DNA from: Incurvaria masculella
Taxonomy: Eukaryota; Arthropoda; Insecta; Lepidoptera; Incurvariidae
Direction: 5' to 3'
NCBI GenBank assembly: GCA_946894095.1
Contig: OX335642.1
Location: 21,525,021 to 21,589,020 of the forward strand
Length of the DNA stretch: 64,000 bases
Part shown: piece after piece, positions 53,370 through 64,000 of the stretch
Numbering within the stretch: position 1 is the stretch's first letter
Layout of the letters: every line of letters starts with the position of its first letter
The notes under the pieces: model-generated
Seen by the model: the letters and a program-made list of their open reading frames with translations, nothing else
What the model was told of the DNA's origin: nothing
Databases searched by the model: none
Made by a program: the position numbers and the translations under genes

Positions 53370-53505
53370 ACTGTGACTCATAGTAAAGTTTCTTAGCGGA
53401 TTTCCTTTACAGAGTTGATCGAATTTGCGGATCATTCAGTTTTTGACGTAACTGAGTGTAGTTTGACTACCAAAAAAGTTTCAATAAATGAAATAAAATA
53501 AAAAA
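53370..53505 (+). mobile_element. LINE 3' tail fragment
   Basis: Matches the 3' UTR at 14040-14115 (GATCGAATTTGCGGATCA, GTGTAGTTTGACTACC) and ends AAATAAAATAAAA. Confidence 0.65.
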
Positions 53506-53763
53506 TAGTCCATTATAAGAACACGTGTTTTCAGTGTATTTTTGTAACATTTTCCTTTTAGTTATAATAGGTGTTTGTTTTGATGTTTACAAACTGAAAC
53601 TATTTCGATATTTCGTCCATTGCCGTACCATGAACACATAATATTATGCCCTCTGCTAATTTTCATTCTCATATCAGTGCAATCATATAAAACGATTCTA
53701 TTACCATTTTCCGATCAACGTAAACGATCAATGTTTTAAAACTTACGCGGGACATAACTACAA

Positions 53764-53921
53764 TATTTAGTTTAACGGCTTACCGCGCGTGTGAGGAGCA
53801 GGACGTGCTGCTCGACGTTGCGACAGGCACGTTCTCCTGAAGATGGAGCCCATGTGAGGCTCCGAAACGTCGAGCAGCACGTCCTGCTCCTCACACGCGC
53901 GGTAAGCCGTTAAACTAAATA
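53764..53921. repeat. Perfect 56-bp inverted repeat with hammerhead-like centre
   Basis: Arms 53764-53819 and 53866-53921 are exact reverse complements. The 46-nt centre holds CTGAAGA (53837-53843), a 6-bp stem GGAGCC/GGCTCC, and GAAA overlapping the right arm (53864-53867), arranged as in a hammerhead ribozyme core. Stem I is weak and one T is bulged next to stem II. Confidence 0.9.
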
Positions 53922-54124
53922 ACGTAAACGATCGTTGGATTAACGGAATGGTGACATCACCAGACCGCAATCGTCAGCTTTTTGAGACTATGGTCGTAAT
54001 TTATTGATGAAAGGTAATGCTTTAACAACATTTCAAGCGATTACGTTTGATTTGTTATTACATAAAGGTTAATGAGATTATAAAACAACAATGTCATAAA
54101 AATAATGCAGTGCAAAACATGTAT

Positions 54125-54655
54125 TTAAGGTGGCTCAACCCGGCAGAACTAACTCATTCGCGGGCACTGTACAAAACCGTGCTGTTGCGCTCTGGGACCT
54201 TCTCTGTTTCAAAGAAAAAGACAGGCTCCGTGATGAAGAAGATGCAACATGTCCACAAAAAAGACAATGTATGATTTGGTAAGATTTACGAAAATTTTGA
54301 TTTCAAAACGACTCATAGCTAAAAGTTAACCACGACCGCTGTAGTAAAAAATCTAACAATAATCAAATATGTTATAAATTTTGATAAATTCTGATGACTA
54401 ATCTTTTTAAGATTTTTTAAGATTTCATTGCGTAATAAACCACCAAAGTTATTGTATAAAACGCGCGAAAAATTCGAACTTTCGGACCTTATAACTTAGA
54501 AACCATACACAATTTTACAACGCCAATAGTTATCAGACATCAAGTTTGATCAAATAAAGCTCATTTGAGCAAAATTTGGGATCTCTGATAACAAATATGG
54601 GCGTGATCTTCTTTTCCCGTTTGTATGGGGAGTTGAGCGGGTTGGGCCACCTTAA
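54125..54655 (-). mobile_element. TTAA MITE family 1, full minus-strand copy
   Basis: Both ends intact (TTAAGGTGGCTCAACCCGGC and GGGTTGGGCCACCTTAA). Confidence 0.82.
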
Positions 54656-55364
54656 GCCGTCACATTTTTGATTAGTGTGATACAAACCGTTTCGTTTGAA
54701 GGTTTAGAATAGGGAGTGGACAGTATACAATTTCTTTTAATCGGTACCTCCAAATAATCCAGGTGCTGGTTCTCCTGTCGGCTTTTTGATTAGGTTTTCC
54801 TTGCAAAACCTTGTGCACGGGTCCAGGGTCGACCCTTGCTTGAACGATGGAGCACTGAGCACTGAATGACACTGCAGCTACTTTCTTAATCCTTGATGAT
54901 TGAATTCTTGTACAATTCTTCTTAGTTGCAACAATAACCACTGTTATGTTGATTTTGAAGTGACTGTACCAAGGTTGGTTCGAAAAGAAACAGTTTGGGA
55001 GTAGGTAGGTAGGATTAGATTTTTTCTCTTGTATAAAATATAATTGAATTATTTTCTTTCTACCCCCATGCCACGTGAATTTTAGTGATACCATTAGGAA
55101 ATAATATTCAATTTGTGAATGTGTGCCCAATCAAACATTATGAACATAATCCACAAACATAATTTGAAAGTACAGCCAATGTTTTTTTTATTTTAAGGTG
55201 TTTGTAGAAAGTTTTTGTTTTTCCTCTATTTTGAGGGTTTCGTCCCTAAAAAAGGAAAACTCGACACTCCCGACTTGTCTGGATAACAACCAGTGCAAAG
55301 GAGTAAATTCGCCGGCCAATCCAGCCACGTTTTAAGCTTACTTTATTTTTCAGAAGCATAACTT

Positions 55365-55532
55365 AGGCTGAGATAAATAGTCGTAACAAAAACTAAGACT
55401 AACAAAGTAGTTCTTTGTGACGTCACTTTGACACATTTTGTATGGACGAAATCTCAAAGCAATGCCAATTGACGTCACAAAGTACTACTTTGCGTTAGCA
55501 TTAGTTTCGGTGACGACTATTTATCTCAGCCT
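55365..55532. mobile_element. Foldback MITE, about 60-bp arms
   Basis: Starts AGGCTGAGATAAATAGTCG, ends CGACTATTTATCTCAGCCT. The arms continue imperfectly to TGACGTCA. About 168 bp. Confidence 0.78.
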
Positions 55533-55676
55533 TATTGTATTCACTACCGTAAGCAAATAACTCTAGCACAATACTAGAGATATGGAAGCCGGTCTATCTG
55601 GCGTCCCAAGCGTGGATCATTACGCATGCATGAACTTATGTAAGTTCGTAGAGGAAACGAAAGAAGTATGTCTTTT

Positions 55677-55988
55677 TTAGGGTTCCGTACCCAAAGGGTG
55701 AAAACGGAACCCTATTACTAAGCCTCCGCTGTCCGTCCGTCCGTCCGTCCGTCCGTCCGTCTGTCCGTCTGTCACAGGGCTGTATCTCAGTAACCGTAAC
55801 AGATAGACAGCTGAAATTTTCACAGAGTGTGTATTTATTTTGCGCTATAACAACAAATAGGTAAGATTAAGAAATAATTAAAATTAAAGGGGGTCCCCAT
55901 GCAAAAAACGTGATTTTTTGTATACATTTTTTTACGATGGTACGGAACCCTTCGTGTGCGAGTCCGATTCGCACTTGGCCGGTTTTTG
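55677..55988 (-). mobile_element. Minus-strand copy of the GGAC repeat
   Basis: Starts TTAGGGTTCCGTACCC, includes (CCGT)n, ends CGCACTTGGCCGGTTTTTG. Same family as 49121-49447. Confidence 0.78.
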
Positions 55989-56001
55989 CCTTTAGTTTGC
56001 A

Positions 56002-56400
56002 CCTGACATGGATGGCTAATAACACACAACTACCGTTATGAAATTAGCCCAATACGCCACTTTCCCGAAGGAATTAGGGGCCATGCCAGGTCCATCCCTT
56101 TATGAGCACGGCTACACTGAACTGGATGGAAAACACGAACAATTTTTCATTGCCGCTTCAACCATAGTTTCATCCAGTGCGGTGGTAAGGACCCGAGCAA
56201 GCTTAGCCCTACCAGTACCCCTTCCCTTACTAGCTTAGTAGAGGAAGGGGAACAACAATTTTACATGGGTTCCAAACCATGGAACAGCTCGTATTCGTAA
56301 CGAAATGCACTATCCAACTCAGAAATAGCATCGGGCCGAGGATTTGAAGCCATAACATCTCGCATGAAAGGTTAGTCCTCAAGCTCCTACACCACGTGCT
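56002..56400 (-). mobile_element. tRNA-headed SINE, diverged
   Basis: Reverse-oriented tail (GGCTACACTGAACTGGATGG) then spacer and a degraded head with reverse B-box remnant. It directly follows the minus-strand GGAC-type repeat at 55677. Confidence 0.7.
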
Positions 56401-56959
56401 GTACAGCCTTGGTACAGGGTGAAGCGCATATTTACCTACACCTCGTAGGTTGCTCGGAGGTTGTATGTAAAATTACTCGAATGTATCATTGTGAGTTAAA
56501 ATGTATAATGGCTCTAACTGTCGGCCTTTCATACCGGTTAGCAATATATGTAGAGGGGCAATTTGGGGTGAGCCTGAGTTAGGTCTTCTGACCCTGCACA
56601 GTGGCGAGTCGCCCCCCCCCCCTCCCCCCTCCCGCCGTCGCTGGTTGTGAGGCCGTGATCGGGGGCGCAAGCATGGAGCCGCTCAGACCGTGTGCACATA
56701 AATGTGTCGTCATTTGTTTTACGATTTAGAAAAGTTAAGTACGTCGTTCCCAGTTTCTATATAATGACGAAATCTTTTTAACCTATAAAATTATTTCGAT
56801 AATGAAGGGTCGTTACGTCCGACACGTAAGTATTTGTATATCCCTTTAAGAAAGTAGTTACCCTATCAATTCCCCATACTACGGGCGATAACTGTTCACA
56901 TGCTCTAAATGTTTTACTAGGTTATTTTATTTTGGATTCTAAAATATATTATAACATAT

Positions 56960-57830
56960 AGAGTTATTTACACGCTCGTTGCCCGCGCCAACGAAGATCT
57001 CACGAGCAAATAAATAGACAAACGTACAACACATAGAGTTCGTAGCACGCTCGTTAACCGCGCCAAATGGATAAACGTACAATACATACAGCCCTGTTCA
57101 GAGTCGGCGGACTAACTTTAATCCGTCGGATTAAACCGGTTTTTGTATGGTTAGTCCGGTGCTAATCTCGTACTAAGTTTTGACTGGTGCTCTGTGAATA
57201 AGACTGATAGAGTTATTAGCATGCTTGTTGCCCGCGCCAACGAACATCTAATGAGCAATTAAATAGACAAATGTACAACACATAGAGTTTGTAGCACGCT
57301 CGTTGCCCGCGCCAACGAAAAACTCACGAGCAAGCAAATGGATAAACGTACAACACATAGAGTTATTAGCATGCTCGTTGCCCTCGCCAACGAAGATCTC
57401 ACAAGCAAGTAAATATACAAATGTACAACACATACAGTTCGTAGCACGCTCGTTGCCCGTGCCAGCGAAAATCTTACAAGCAAGCAAATGGATAAACGTA
57501 CAACACATACTACGTACAATGGATAAACGTGCACACACTATTTTAGTGGGCAGATTAACTTTAATACGTGGGACTAAACCGGTTTTTGTATGGTTAGTCC
57601 GGTGCTAATCACGTACTAAGTTTAAACAGGTGCTCTCTGTATAAGACTGATAGAGTTCATAGCACGCTCGTTGCCCGCGCCAACGAAAATCTCACGAGCA
57701 AGCAAATGGATAAACGTACAACACAGAGTTATTAGCAAGCTCGTTGCCTGCGCCAACGAACATCTAATGAGCAAGTAAATAGACAAATGTACAACACATA
57801 GAGTTCGTAGCACGTTTTCGTTGTTCCCTC
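56960..57830. repeat. 75-bp satellite-like tandem repeat in A/B dimers
   Basis: Units start TAGAGTT at 57208, 57283, 57358 and 57433 (75 bp apart), alternating A type (ATTAGCATGCTCGTTG ... AGACAAATG) and B type (CGTAGCACGCTCGTTG ... GGATAAACG). Two copies of a foldback segment (AAACCGGTTTTTGTATGG) interrupt it at about 57100-57200 and 57540-57645. Because 75 is a multiple of three, long repetitive ORFs appear on both strands without being genes. Confidence 0.82.
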
Positions 57831-58460
57831 CACTGCGCCGCTCAATCTCGTAGTGATTCAACGGCTCAACCGTATTATCGAAAACAACTAAGACACCATT
57901 TATTTAAAACACAGTACCAACAAATATCAGTAATTAATAGTTAAATATGATGTGCACAATGCGAATGGTTAAGTAAATATTGGTGGAACATTTTTGGGAC
58001 CCCATTTTTATAACATGAACCTTTGTACCTTTGTTTTCAATAGTACATCGGGTTTGAGTAAAAATTGTTATTACTAATATAGAAAAAAATATTATTAAGG
58101 TACTTCCGTTGCTGTAAGCATGATAGATACCGTTTGCATAAAAACCGCTCTGACTTACAATACAGTGAGGATATTTTATCATATTCTTAACTATAGCAGA
58201 TATGAGAATTCGTTCATATCCCAAACTTTTCGCTTCCTAGAGTTTTACATCCACATAGGTATGTCCGTACGTGAGCGTTCAATTGGCTCATCTCGTTAGT
58301 TGACCCACTTCCCAAACCACACTACACTCACTTCACTACACCACACCACACCACACCACACCGCGGTGCCCGCATGCCGTTTCACAATCTTGCTACACTA
58401 ATATAATATCCTCTTGCTGGGAAGGGCGTGCCTATTCTGAGTAGCGTAGGATGGCTATAT

Positions 58461-59227
58461 TTAAGGTGGGCCATCCCGCTCAACTCCTCATACAAACGGG
58501 GAAAGAAGATCACGCCCATATTTCTCGTCAAAGATCCCAAATTTTACACAGAATAGTTTTATTGGATCGAACTAGATGTCTGATGATCGTTGGCATTGTA
58601 AAATTGTGTTTGGTTTCTCAGTTATAAGGTCCGAAAGTTATACAATAACTTTGGAGGTGGATTACGCAATTTCATTTCTTTTCATTTATTTAAACTTTTT
58701 GGTAGTCAAACTACACCAAGTTACGTCACAAAGATCCGCGGATTCGATCAACCCAGTAAAGAAGAACCCGCAAAGAAACTTCACGGGTTTACATAATATA
58801 TTTTTCCGTCCACAATTATGAAATACATACTTAGATCTAAATGCTACTGCCAAACAATTCCTTGGCAGAACAGTTTAAGGCAAAGAACAAAGAACAATAG
58901 AAACAGCAACCCTAAGTTTAAGTTACTTACAACTAATAAAGTTACTAATTCAATTATATAAATTAATATAATTTATAGCATTACAATGATAAAGTAAGAA
59001 CATCTTAAAAAGATTAGTTATCAGATATAGCTTATTTAACCAAAAATATAAAATCTATTTAGTTTTTGTTAGATTTTTGACTACAGCGGTCGTGGTTTAC
59101 TTTTAGCTATAAGTCGTTTTGTAATTAAAATTATCGTAAATCTTACGTCCGTACGCCCAGAGCGCCACAGCATGGTTTTGTACCGTGCCCGCGAATGAGT
59201 TAGTCCCGCCGGGTTGGGCCACCTTAA
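58461..59227 (+). mobile_element. TTAA MITE family 1 with nested LINE tail
   Basis: Starts TTAAGGTGGGCCATCCCGC, ends GGGTTGGGCCACCTTAA. Interrupted at about 58671-58980 by a minus-strand LINE 3' end. Confidence 0.8.
58671..58980 (-). mobile_element. LINE 3' tail nested in a TTAA MITE
   Basis: Reverse complement of the 13840-14125 region (GGTAGTCAAACTACACC, GATCCGCGGATTCGATCAAC). Flanked by ATTACGCAAT and ATTACAAT, a possible target duplication. Confidence 0.72.
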
Positions 59228-59859
59228 TGTTTCCAAATAGGTTGGCAACAACTCCCGCGGCCCATCACTAAAATCGGAGTAGCATTTCAAACAACGAAAT
59301 GAATATCTGTGTATCTTGCCCACCATGAACACGAGAACTTCTCAGTTTCACTTCCACAAACGGCGGCGTTCGCGTCACTCTTCGCACCATCACGCCGACA
59401 CCAGAGAATAATCCGACAATCGTTGCGGCGAACATCTACACAAGTAACAAAGATTGTCTAACTAGAATCGACGACGTGTTCAGTTGAGCTTCGCTCAGCT
59501 CAGCGTAGCGTGCGATAGTCGTAGAGCTCAGAACGGATTAAGGCCTAAAAAGTAAATCATTTTGCCTCGGTCTTACCTCGCCCCGGATAAGGGATCGGAC
59601 ACTGATATTTTCTCTGGGCCCATATATATAAATCAAGAAAAATAATATATCACCTCTGATATATTAATGTGTGAATTTTTTTTACAAAAAATAGGCTCTT
59701 GTTGTTTCATGATACCCCTTTTCATACTCCTTTTCCCTAATGTTATTTGACAAGAAAGGATATTGTTCCTAACCATTTACTGTGACAAAAGATATGAAGA
59801 TATGATAGATATGATATGGTTGTTTATTGTGACAAGAGATATGAAGTAAGATGCATCAG

Positions 59860-60160
59860 TACTAATATTATAAATGCAAACGTAACTCTGTCTGTCTGTT
59901 ATTTTTTCACGCCTAAACCGCTGAATCAATTTTGATGAATTTTGGTATAGAGTCTGGATCTTAGGAAAAAACGTAGGCTACCTCTTCTATTATAAATGCG
60001 AAAGTAACTCTGTCTCTTTGTCTGTTACGTTTTCACACTTAAACCGCTGAACTAATTTAATTTATGAGCGAACATGTGAGCGACTGACCTTGATATCCCT
60101 TTCCTTATCTTGACAGCAGCCACTAGCTGTGGTACCCGTGCCCGCTCGGGTCGATGTCGT
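59860..60160. mobile_element. Fragments of TACTAATATTATAAA-type and CTAG-hairpin repeats
   Basis: 59862 opens TACTAATATTATAAATGC, with an internal near-repeat at about 59990-60060 (AACTCTGTCT, AAACCGCTGAA). 60123-60160 carries CTAG plus a hairpin ACCCG...CGGGT in the opposite orientation. Composite debris of elements common in Lepidoptera. Confidence 0.55.
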
Positions 60161-60309
60161 TTTGACGGATATCGGGCTTAATTATTTCCTAAATAAAAAG
60201 TAGCCCAATGGACAAGTCAATTAGACTGGTGCACGACAATAAATCCATCATTCCCATTTTATATTATCGGTGGAAGGAATGTAATATTTTGGGGACGATT
60301 TTTATGTCG

Positions 60310-60545
60310 CCAGGACCTTCCTGGAGTGCACTTCTACATTGAAATATATAGAAAACATGGATAATTTTCATATCTGCTTCGATCTTCTTCTTTTAATGCG
60401 TTTGTTAATGCGGGATTAACTCTACCACCTAGTAAGTAAGAAAAGGACCTAAAGTTTTACGTGAAATCCGAAAAACAGCCAGTCTTAAAATTGAAAACGG
60501 TCACCCATCCGAAAGCCGACCGTGCCCAGAGATGCCAAATGGAGA
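60310..60545 (-). mobile_element. Degenerate 5S-type SINE
   Basis: Reverse-oriented diverged tail followed by CGGTCACCCATCC, the reverse of the 5S-like GGATGGGTGACC. Confidence 0.55.
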
Positions 60546-62962
60546 TACAATCCGCATAAAAATTAGGTGAGTGGTACACAAAAAAAGCATAAAATAGTTT
60601 TGATACCCCTAAGTTGAGGAGATAGAGGCATGTTTTATTTTATGTTGGGAATTAATTTTGTTTAAATATCAGCGACATTTTATAAATACAGCTTGGTTTA
60701 TTTCATAAATTATGCGGTAACTGTTTCTCTGTCATTAATAATTTTCTGAAAAAGTTAATTTTTTATATTGCCGACTCTTCAATGAAATTGTATTATCATT
60801 TTCGACTGTATCACTCTCGACTGTATCGATTCTTTTACTGGATATTAAATATTAAAATACTCCTAAATAAAATTAAAATGTTTAACTCTCTTGGCCTCTT
60901 AATGCACCGACGTGACCCTAAATCACTGCACTAAAACTGTCTCAACCGTTTGCCCAAGTGACTTCGTTCCGATCTTTTATCTGTTGATATGCGTGTCACG
61001 TGTTGCCGTTTGATTAGCCGATATAGCACAAAGCATTATCTTGCCATATCTGCCTACCCAGAGTTCTTACTGTATACATGTGTATGCAAGTACATATCTT
61101 GTATGGTTTCAGCTCAGGAAAGTGCGCAGCAAGAGGTGTGGCGCAGGATTAAATTCCTTGGAAATATCATTTCTGCTACATATCTCAAATATGTTGGTGG
61201 ATTGCCAGGTTGATATATCTTAATATCCCAAATGCAACAATTCATTTAAGACAGTTAGCTTTCATTATATTTGAGTGATAAATTGGAAATCGTGTAACTA
61301 GTGCCTCTCTGAGGTGTAGACCTCACGAGTCTGTCTTTGCCATATATTAGTATTTGTATAGGAGGTATAGGTAGGCAACTTCGCTAATTTACTGAGCATC
61401 GCTAGTCCCGCCCCAAGCGCTTGGGTCTAGGTACGAATTCTAGAAAGTTATATAAATATTTCTACTGCCATGTAGTGACAGGTGGCAAACTAAAACGAAA
61501 AATAAAGTTAAAAAGTTTGTTGTTGGCGTAACTCGAACCTGCCGCCACTTTGCCTGAGCATCTTAGACCGTAGCGAAGTTGTTAACCATTGAGTGACCGT
61601 AAACATGTTGGAGAGTGCAAATTTAAGGTATGTAATTATGAATGCTGCTCCAATTTTATTACGAGTCTGTCTTTGCAAAGTCTAAAACTGAATAAATGTT
61701 CACCGCGGGCCCTAAAACAAAAGCCTATTATTTTGCTTACTTGGTACTTACCTAACGCTTTAGGTCTTGTCACACAAGATTATTTTGACATTTTTAATCA
61801 TACAGCTACGACTTAATTCTACATAATCTCTCACAAAATTTCACGAGAATCGGTAAAGAAATCGGCGACCTGTGGAATAGAATAGCTGAACAGCCGGAAG
61901 CCGCCGGACAGAGATAGTAATTTTTGCCGATTTTTGCCTAACTGAAACGGAGACGCGACGGACAGGAATGCGGAACACGCAACATCGATTGTTCGTTGCA
62001 CTAAATAGCATCCTGTGAATCTCTTACGTGTTCTTACGTGTCGTTGAAACTAGAGAAAATCAGTAGTGAGCAAACTGACTCGCCGACTCTACCATTTTGG
62101 TATGTAAAGTGGCTACACGATTTTCGGTTGGTACCTACTCGGTTGCTTGCATTCTCGCTTTATTTAGTGCGTGCGAATTGTGTATGTACATTCCTACGGC
62201 AACTTCAACTCAATACATTGCTCACTTTGCTAGCATTATCGTTACTATCTTTAAAGCTACTGGTCTAATTTTCTATTGAACAATTTATAATGACGGCGCG
62301 GTGGAACAATGTTTAATTCTGATTTTCTACTCTCTTATTACACCTGTTCCTATGTATGTGTACCATTTAGGAGAGCTTGGCAGGTGAATTTATTACATTT
62401 TTGTGAATGTGAATTTTTACGTACAAAAGCCCCTCTGACCCTAAACATTTTTACAAACGAGGAGCCTGAACAAATCCTCCGCTTCGCTAGCACAAATCTT
62501 TACAAATCTAAAATGTACCGAACTATGTTGCTCTTTCTCCTTACTGGCAATACCAAATTTCACCTGACTCAGATCGTAGGCAGGCGCAAAGATGAACCAT
62601 TGCCATCTCTATCCATCGCCTGCGCTCCATTCGCCGTTAGAGCGAGTGGGGAAAAATGATGGAATCATTGCGCTTGATAAGTGGGACAAATTGCTGATGT
62701 GCAGTTTCGCGAGCAGTTCATAAAGATAGACCGAATACGTCCGTTAATTTTTCATTTATTCATTATTAATAATTACGCGTGTTTAACTTCTTCAACTTAC
62801 TTATTTATGTTCACCAAAACGGCGCTATTGTTTAATTTACAATAATTTGAGTTTTTATTACAAACCTTTGCATAATTTATTATGAAAACTAGTTGTTTTT
62901 ATTTTAAGAGACCCTAAAATATCAGATTTACTTACTTATTCCGCTAAACTTTAAGGCAAAGC
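60546..62962. other. Intergenic, mostly unrecognised
   Basis: AT-rich. Contains a tRNA-like remnant at 61510 and the segment related to 46.1 kb at 61960-62095. ORFs at 60989-61223 and 62309-62659 have no recognised domain. Confidence 0.4.
61510..61590 (-). other. tRNA-like SINE head remnant
   Basis: Minus strand has CTCAATGGTTAACAAC and GGTTCGAGTTACG, resembling A and B boxes. No body recognised. Confidence 0.35.
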
Positions 62963-63196
62963 TCACAGCGTCCTCGAATACGCTGTTGTTGATGCTTGTG
63001 CAGAGCTAGGAGGGGGGTGTTTGTTTCTTGGAGTTAGGTCACGGGAAGGTGGACATTTTTGATACATCCGACCGAAAATCCGATCGACAGAAAACGAGTG
63101 ATTACATACGAAGCGTGAAAACATCGACATATCGAAGTGAGGAAACGTGAAGAAGGCGAGAGTGATGTGGATGAGTGAGCAGTGGTAGTGTATAGT

Positions 63197-63271
63197 ATGG
63201 AGAGGAGCGCAGCGGTGACGGCAGAGAGCGCCGCCACCACCGGCGTGAGGCACGTCCGGTGGGCCACTGAT
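63197..63271 (+). CDS. Possible first coding exon of another gene
   Basis: ATG at 63197, 25 open codons (MERSAAVTAESAATTGVRHV...), then donor GAT|gtgagt in phase 0. GC-rich against an AT-rich flank, preceded by a purine-rich, ATG-poor leader (about 63000-63196) that could be 5' UTR. Gene identity unknown; the rest would lie beyond the window. Confidence 0.45.
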
Positions 63272-63315
63272 GTGAGTATTATCCATAGAAAAATCCAGCG
63301 TAATTGTTTGCATCC

Positions 63316-63460
63316 GTGGGATCACGGATATCATGTACAACTTTCATTGCCGCTCCGACCATCGTTAATTGAATGCGATGGTGTCAACCTGAGCGGGATT
63401 CACCCTACCGATTAGTATTAACGTGGAATCCGAACCACAAACTACTAATCCCTTAGTCGG
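63316..63460 (-). mobile_element. SINE tail fragment downstream of the 63197 exon
   Basis: Reverse-oriented tail with CATTGCCGCTCCGACCATCG and GGATTCACCCTACC. Fragmentary. Confidence 0.55.
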
Positions 63461-64000
63461 CTATTATATGTACGGGAAAGAGAAATGCAGTGGGCCCAAT
63501 TGTATTCTTCTAACGTGCCGGAACCCGCACAGCACAATGTTTATGATATGTATAAATGTATACATGTACATAGTATGATTTGTATGTCGAATTGACCGTG
63601 AAGCAGCATGGACACATTAATAAAAAAAATAAACTGTAATAAATAACTAGGAAACCTTTCGCGGGCTTTGCGCCACGAGAACTCCTTTGTTAGATTAGAG
63701 AAGTTTAAGTTTAAGATATTTGTTAGCGCGGCATTAGAACATCGATAGGTAAATAATAATGATAATAAAATACAATACCTTCACGGCTTATGTTGTAGAG
63801 TAAAAAAGGCGCGTCAAAGTCGTCAAAATTTGAACGCGAAGGACTTACTTTCATAGTCCTAAATCATTAAATGAATCCATAATACGATTTTCCGATTACC
63901 ATGTTAGCATATAGAGTGCTTATTTAGAAAACTAATTATACAAAACGATAGCATAAGATATTCCAGGAAACTAAGTTAATAATTTAGATTTTTGGCTTTG

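Noticed and set aside
54672..55130. 152-codon minus-strand ORF
   Set aside because: No recognised domain, unusual composition, in a transposon-rich interval. Could be repeat-derived; not supported as a gene.
57248..57538. Cys-rich repetitive ORFs on both strands
   Set aside because: Created by the 75-bp (25-codon) satellite.
61118..61209. Possible small exon between ttcag and gttgat
   Set aside because: About 30 open codons only, no homologous motif, AT-rich.
62309..62659. 116-codon plus-strand ORF
   Set aside because: No motif, no splice context, average base composition; likely chance.

Overview
The window is animal nuclear DNA, most likely from a moth or butterfly. Coding exons are short, GC-rich and split by AT-rich introns full of mobile DNA. 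Several repeats are of types I know from Lepidoptera: elements opening with TACTAATATTATAAA, Helitron-like elements ending in a GC hairpin plus CTAG, and a repeat carrying CCGGCCAAGTGCGAGTCGG with GGAC arrays. Species-level assignment is inference.

Positions 1018-38869 (+) hold almost all of one gene, a MAST-family (microtubule-associated serine/threonine) protein kinase, the family of Drosophila drop out (dop). I could chain 36 coding exons with matching phases and GT/AG borders to a stop at 38867-38869, giving about 1,726 residues. The N terminus lies upstream of the window. Domain order is the MAST pre-kinase domain (DUF1908), an AGC-type kinase domain with all catalytic motifs, an AGC C-tail, a PDZ domain, and a long low-complexity tail ending in a Lys/Glu-rich segment and a Gly-rich basic C terminus.

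The most unusual feature is local amplification of exons. (1) The second visible coding exon (72 nt, phase 0-0) occurs as ten 106-bp tandem units (2623-3688), each with its own acceptor and donor and only about 34 nt between copies. (2) Exon 30 is followed by 151-bp partial copies that lost their acceptors (29675-30057). (3) Downstream of MAST, an unidentified exon-like sequence is repeated eight times plus a remnant at 160 bp (47168-48545), again with donor and acceptor-like borders. A fourth array (75 bp, 56960-57830) is satellite-like.

The introns and the region after 38870 hold mobile DNA. There are SINEs with a 5S rRNA-derived head and SINEs with a tRNA-derived head that share the same 3' body; two families of TTAA-flanked MITEs; foldback elements; a complete non-autonomous Helitron and a truncated copy; and decayed LINE fragments on both strands. 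Long perfect inverted repeats occur at 435-480, 1957-2030 and 53764-53921; the last encloses a hammerhead-like core. After MAST, coding evidence is thin: the 160-bp exon array, GC-rich islands near 45.2, 46.1 and 53.1 kb that could be promoters or 5' exons, and a possible first coding exon of another gene at 63197-63271.
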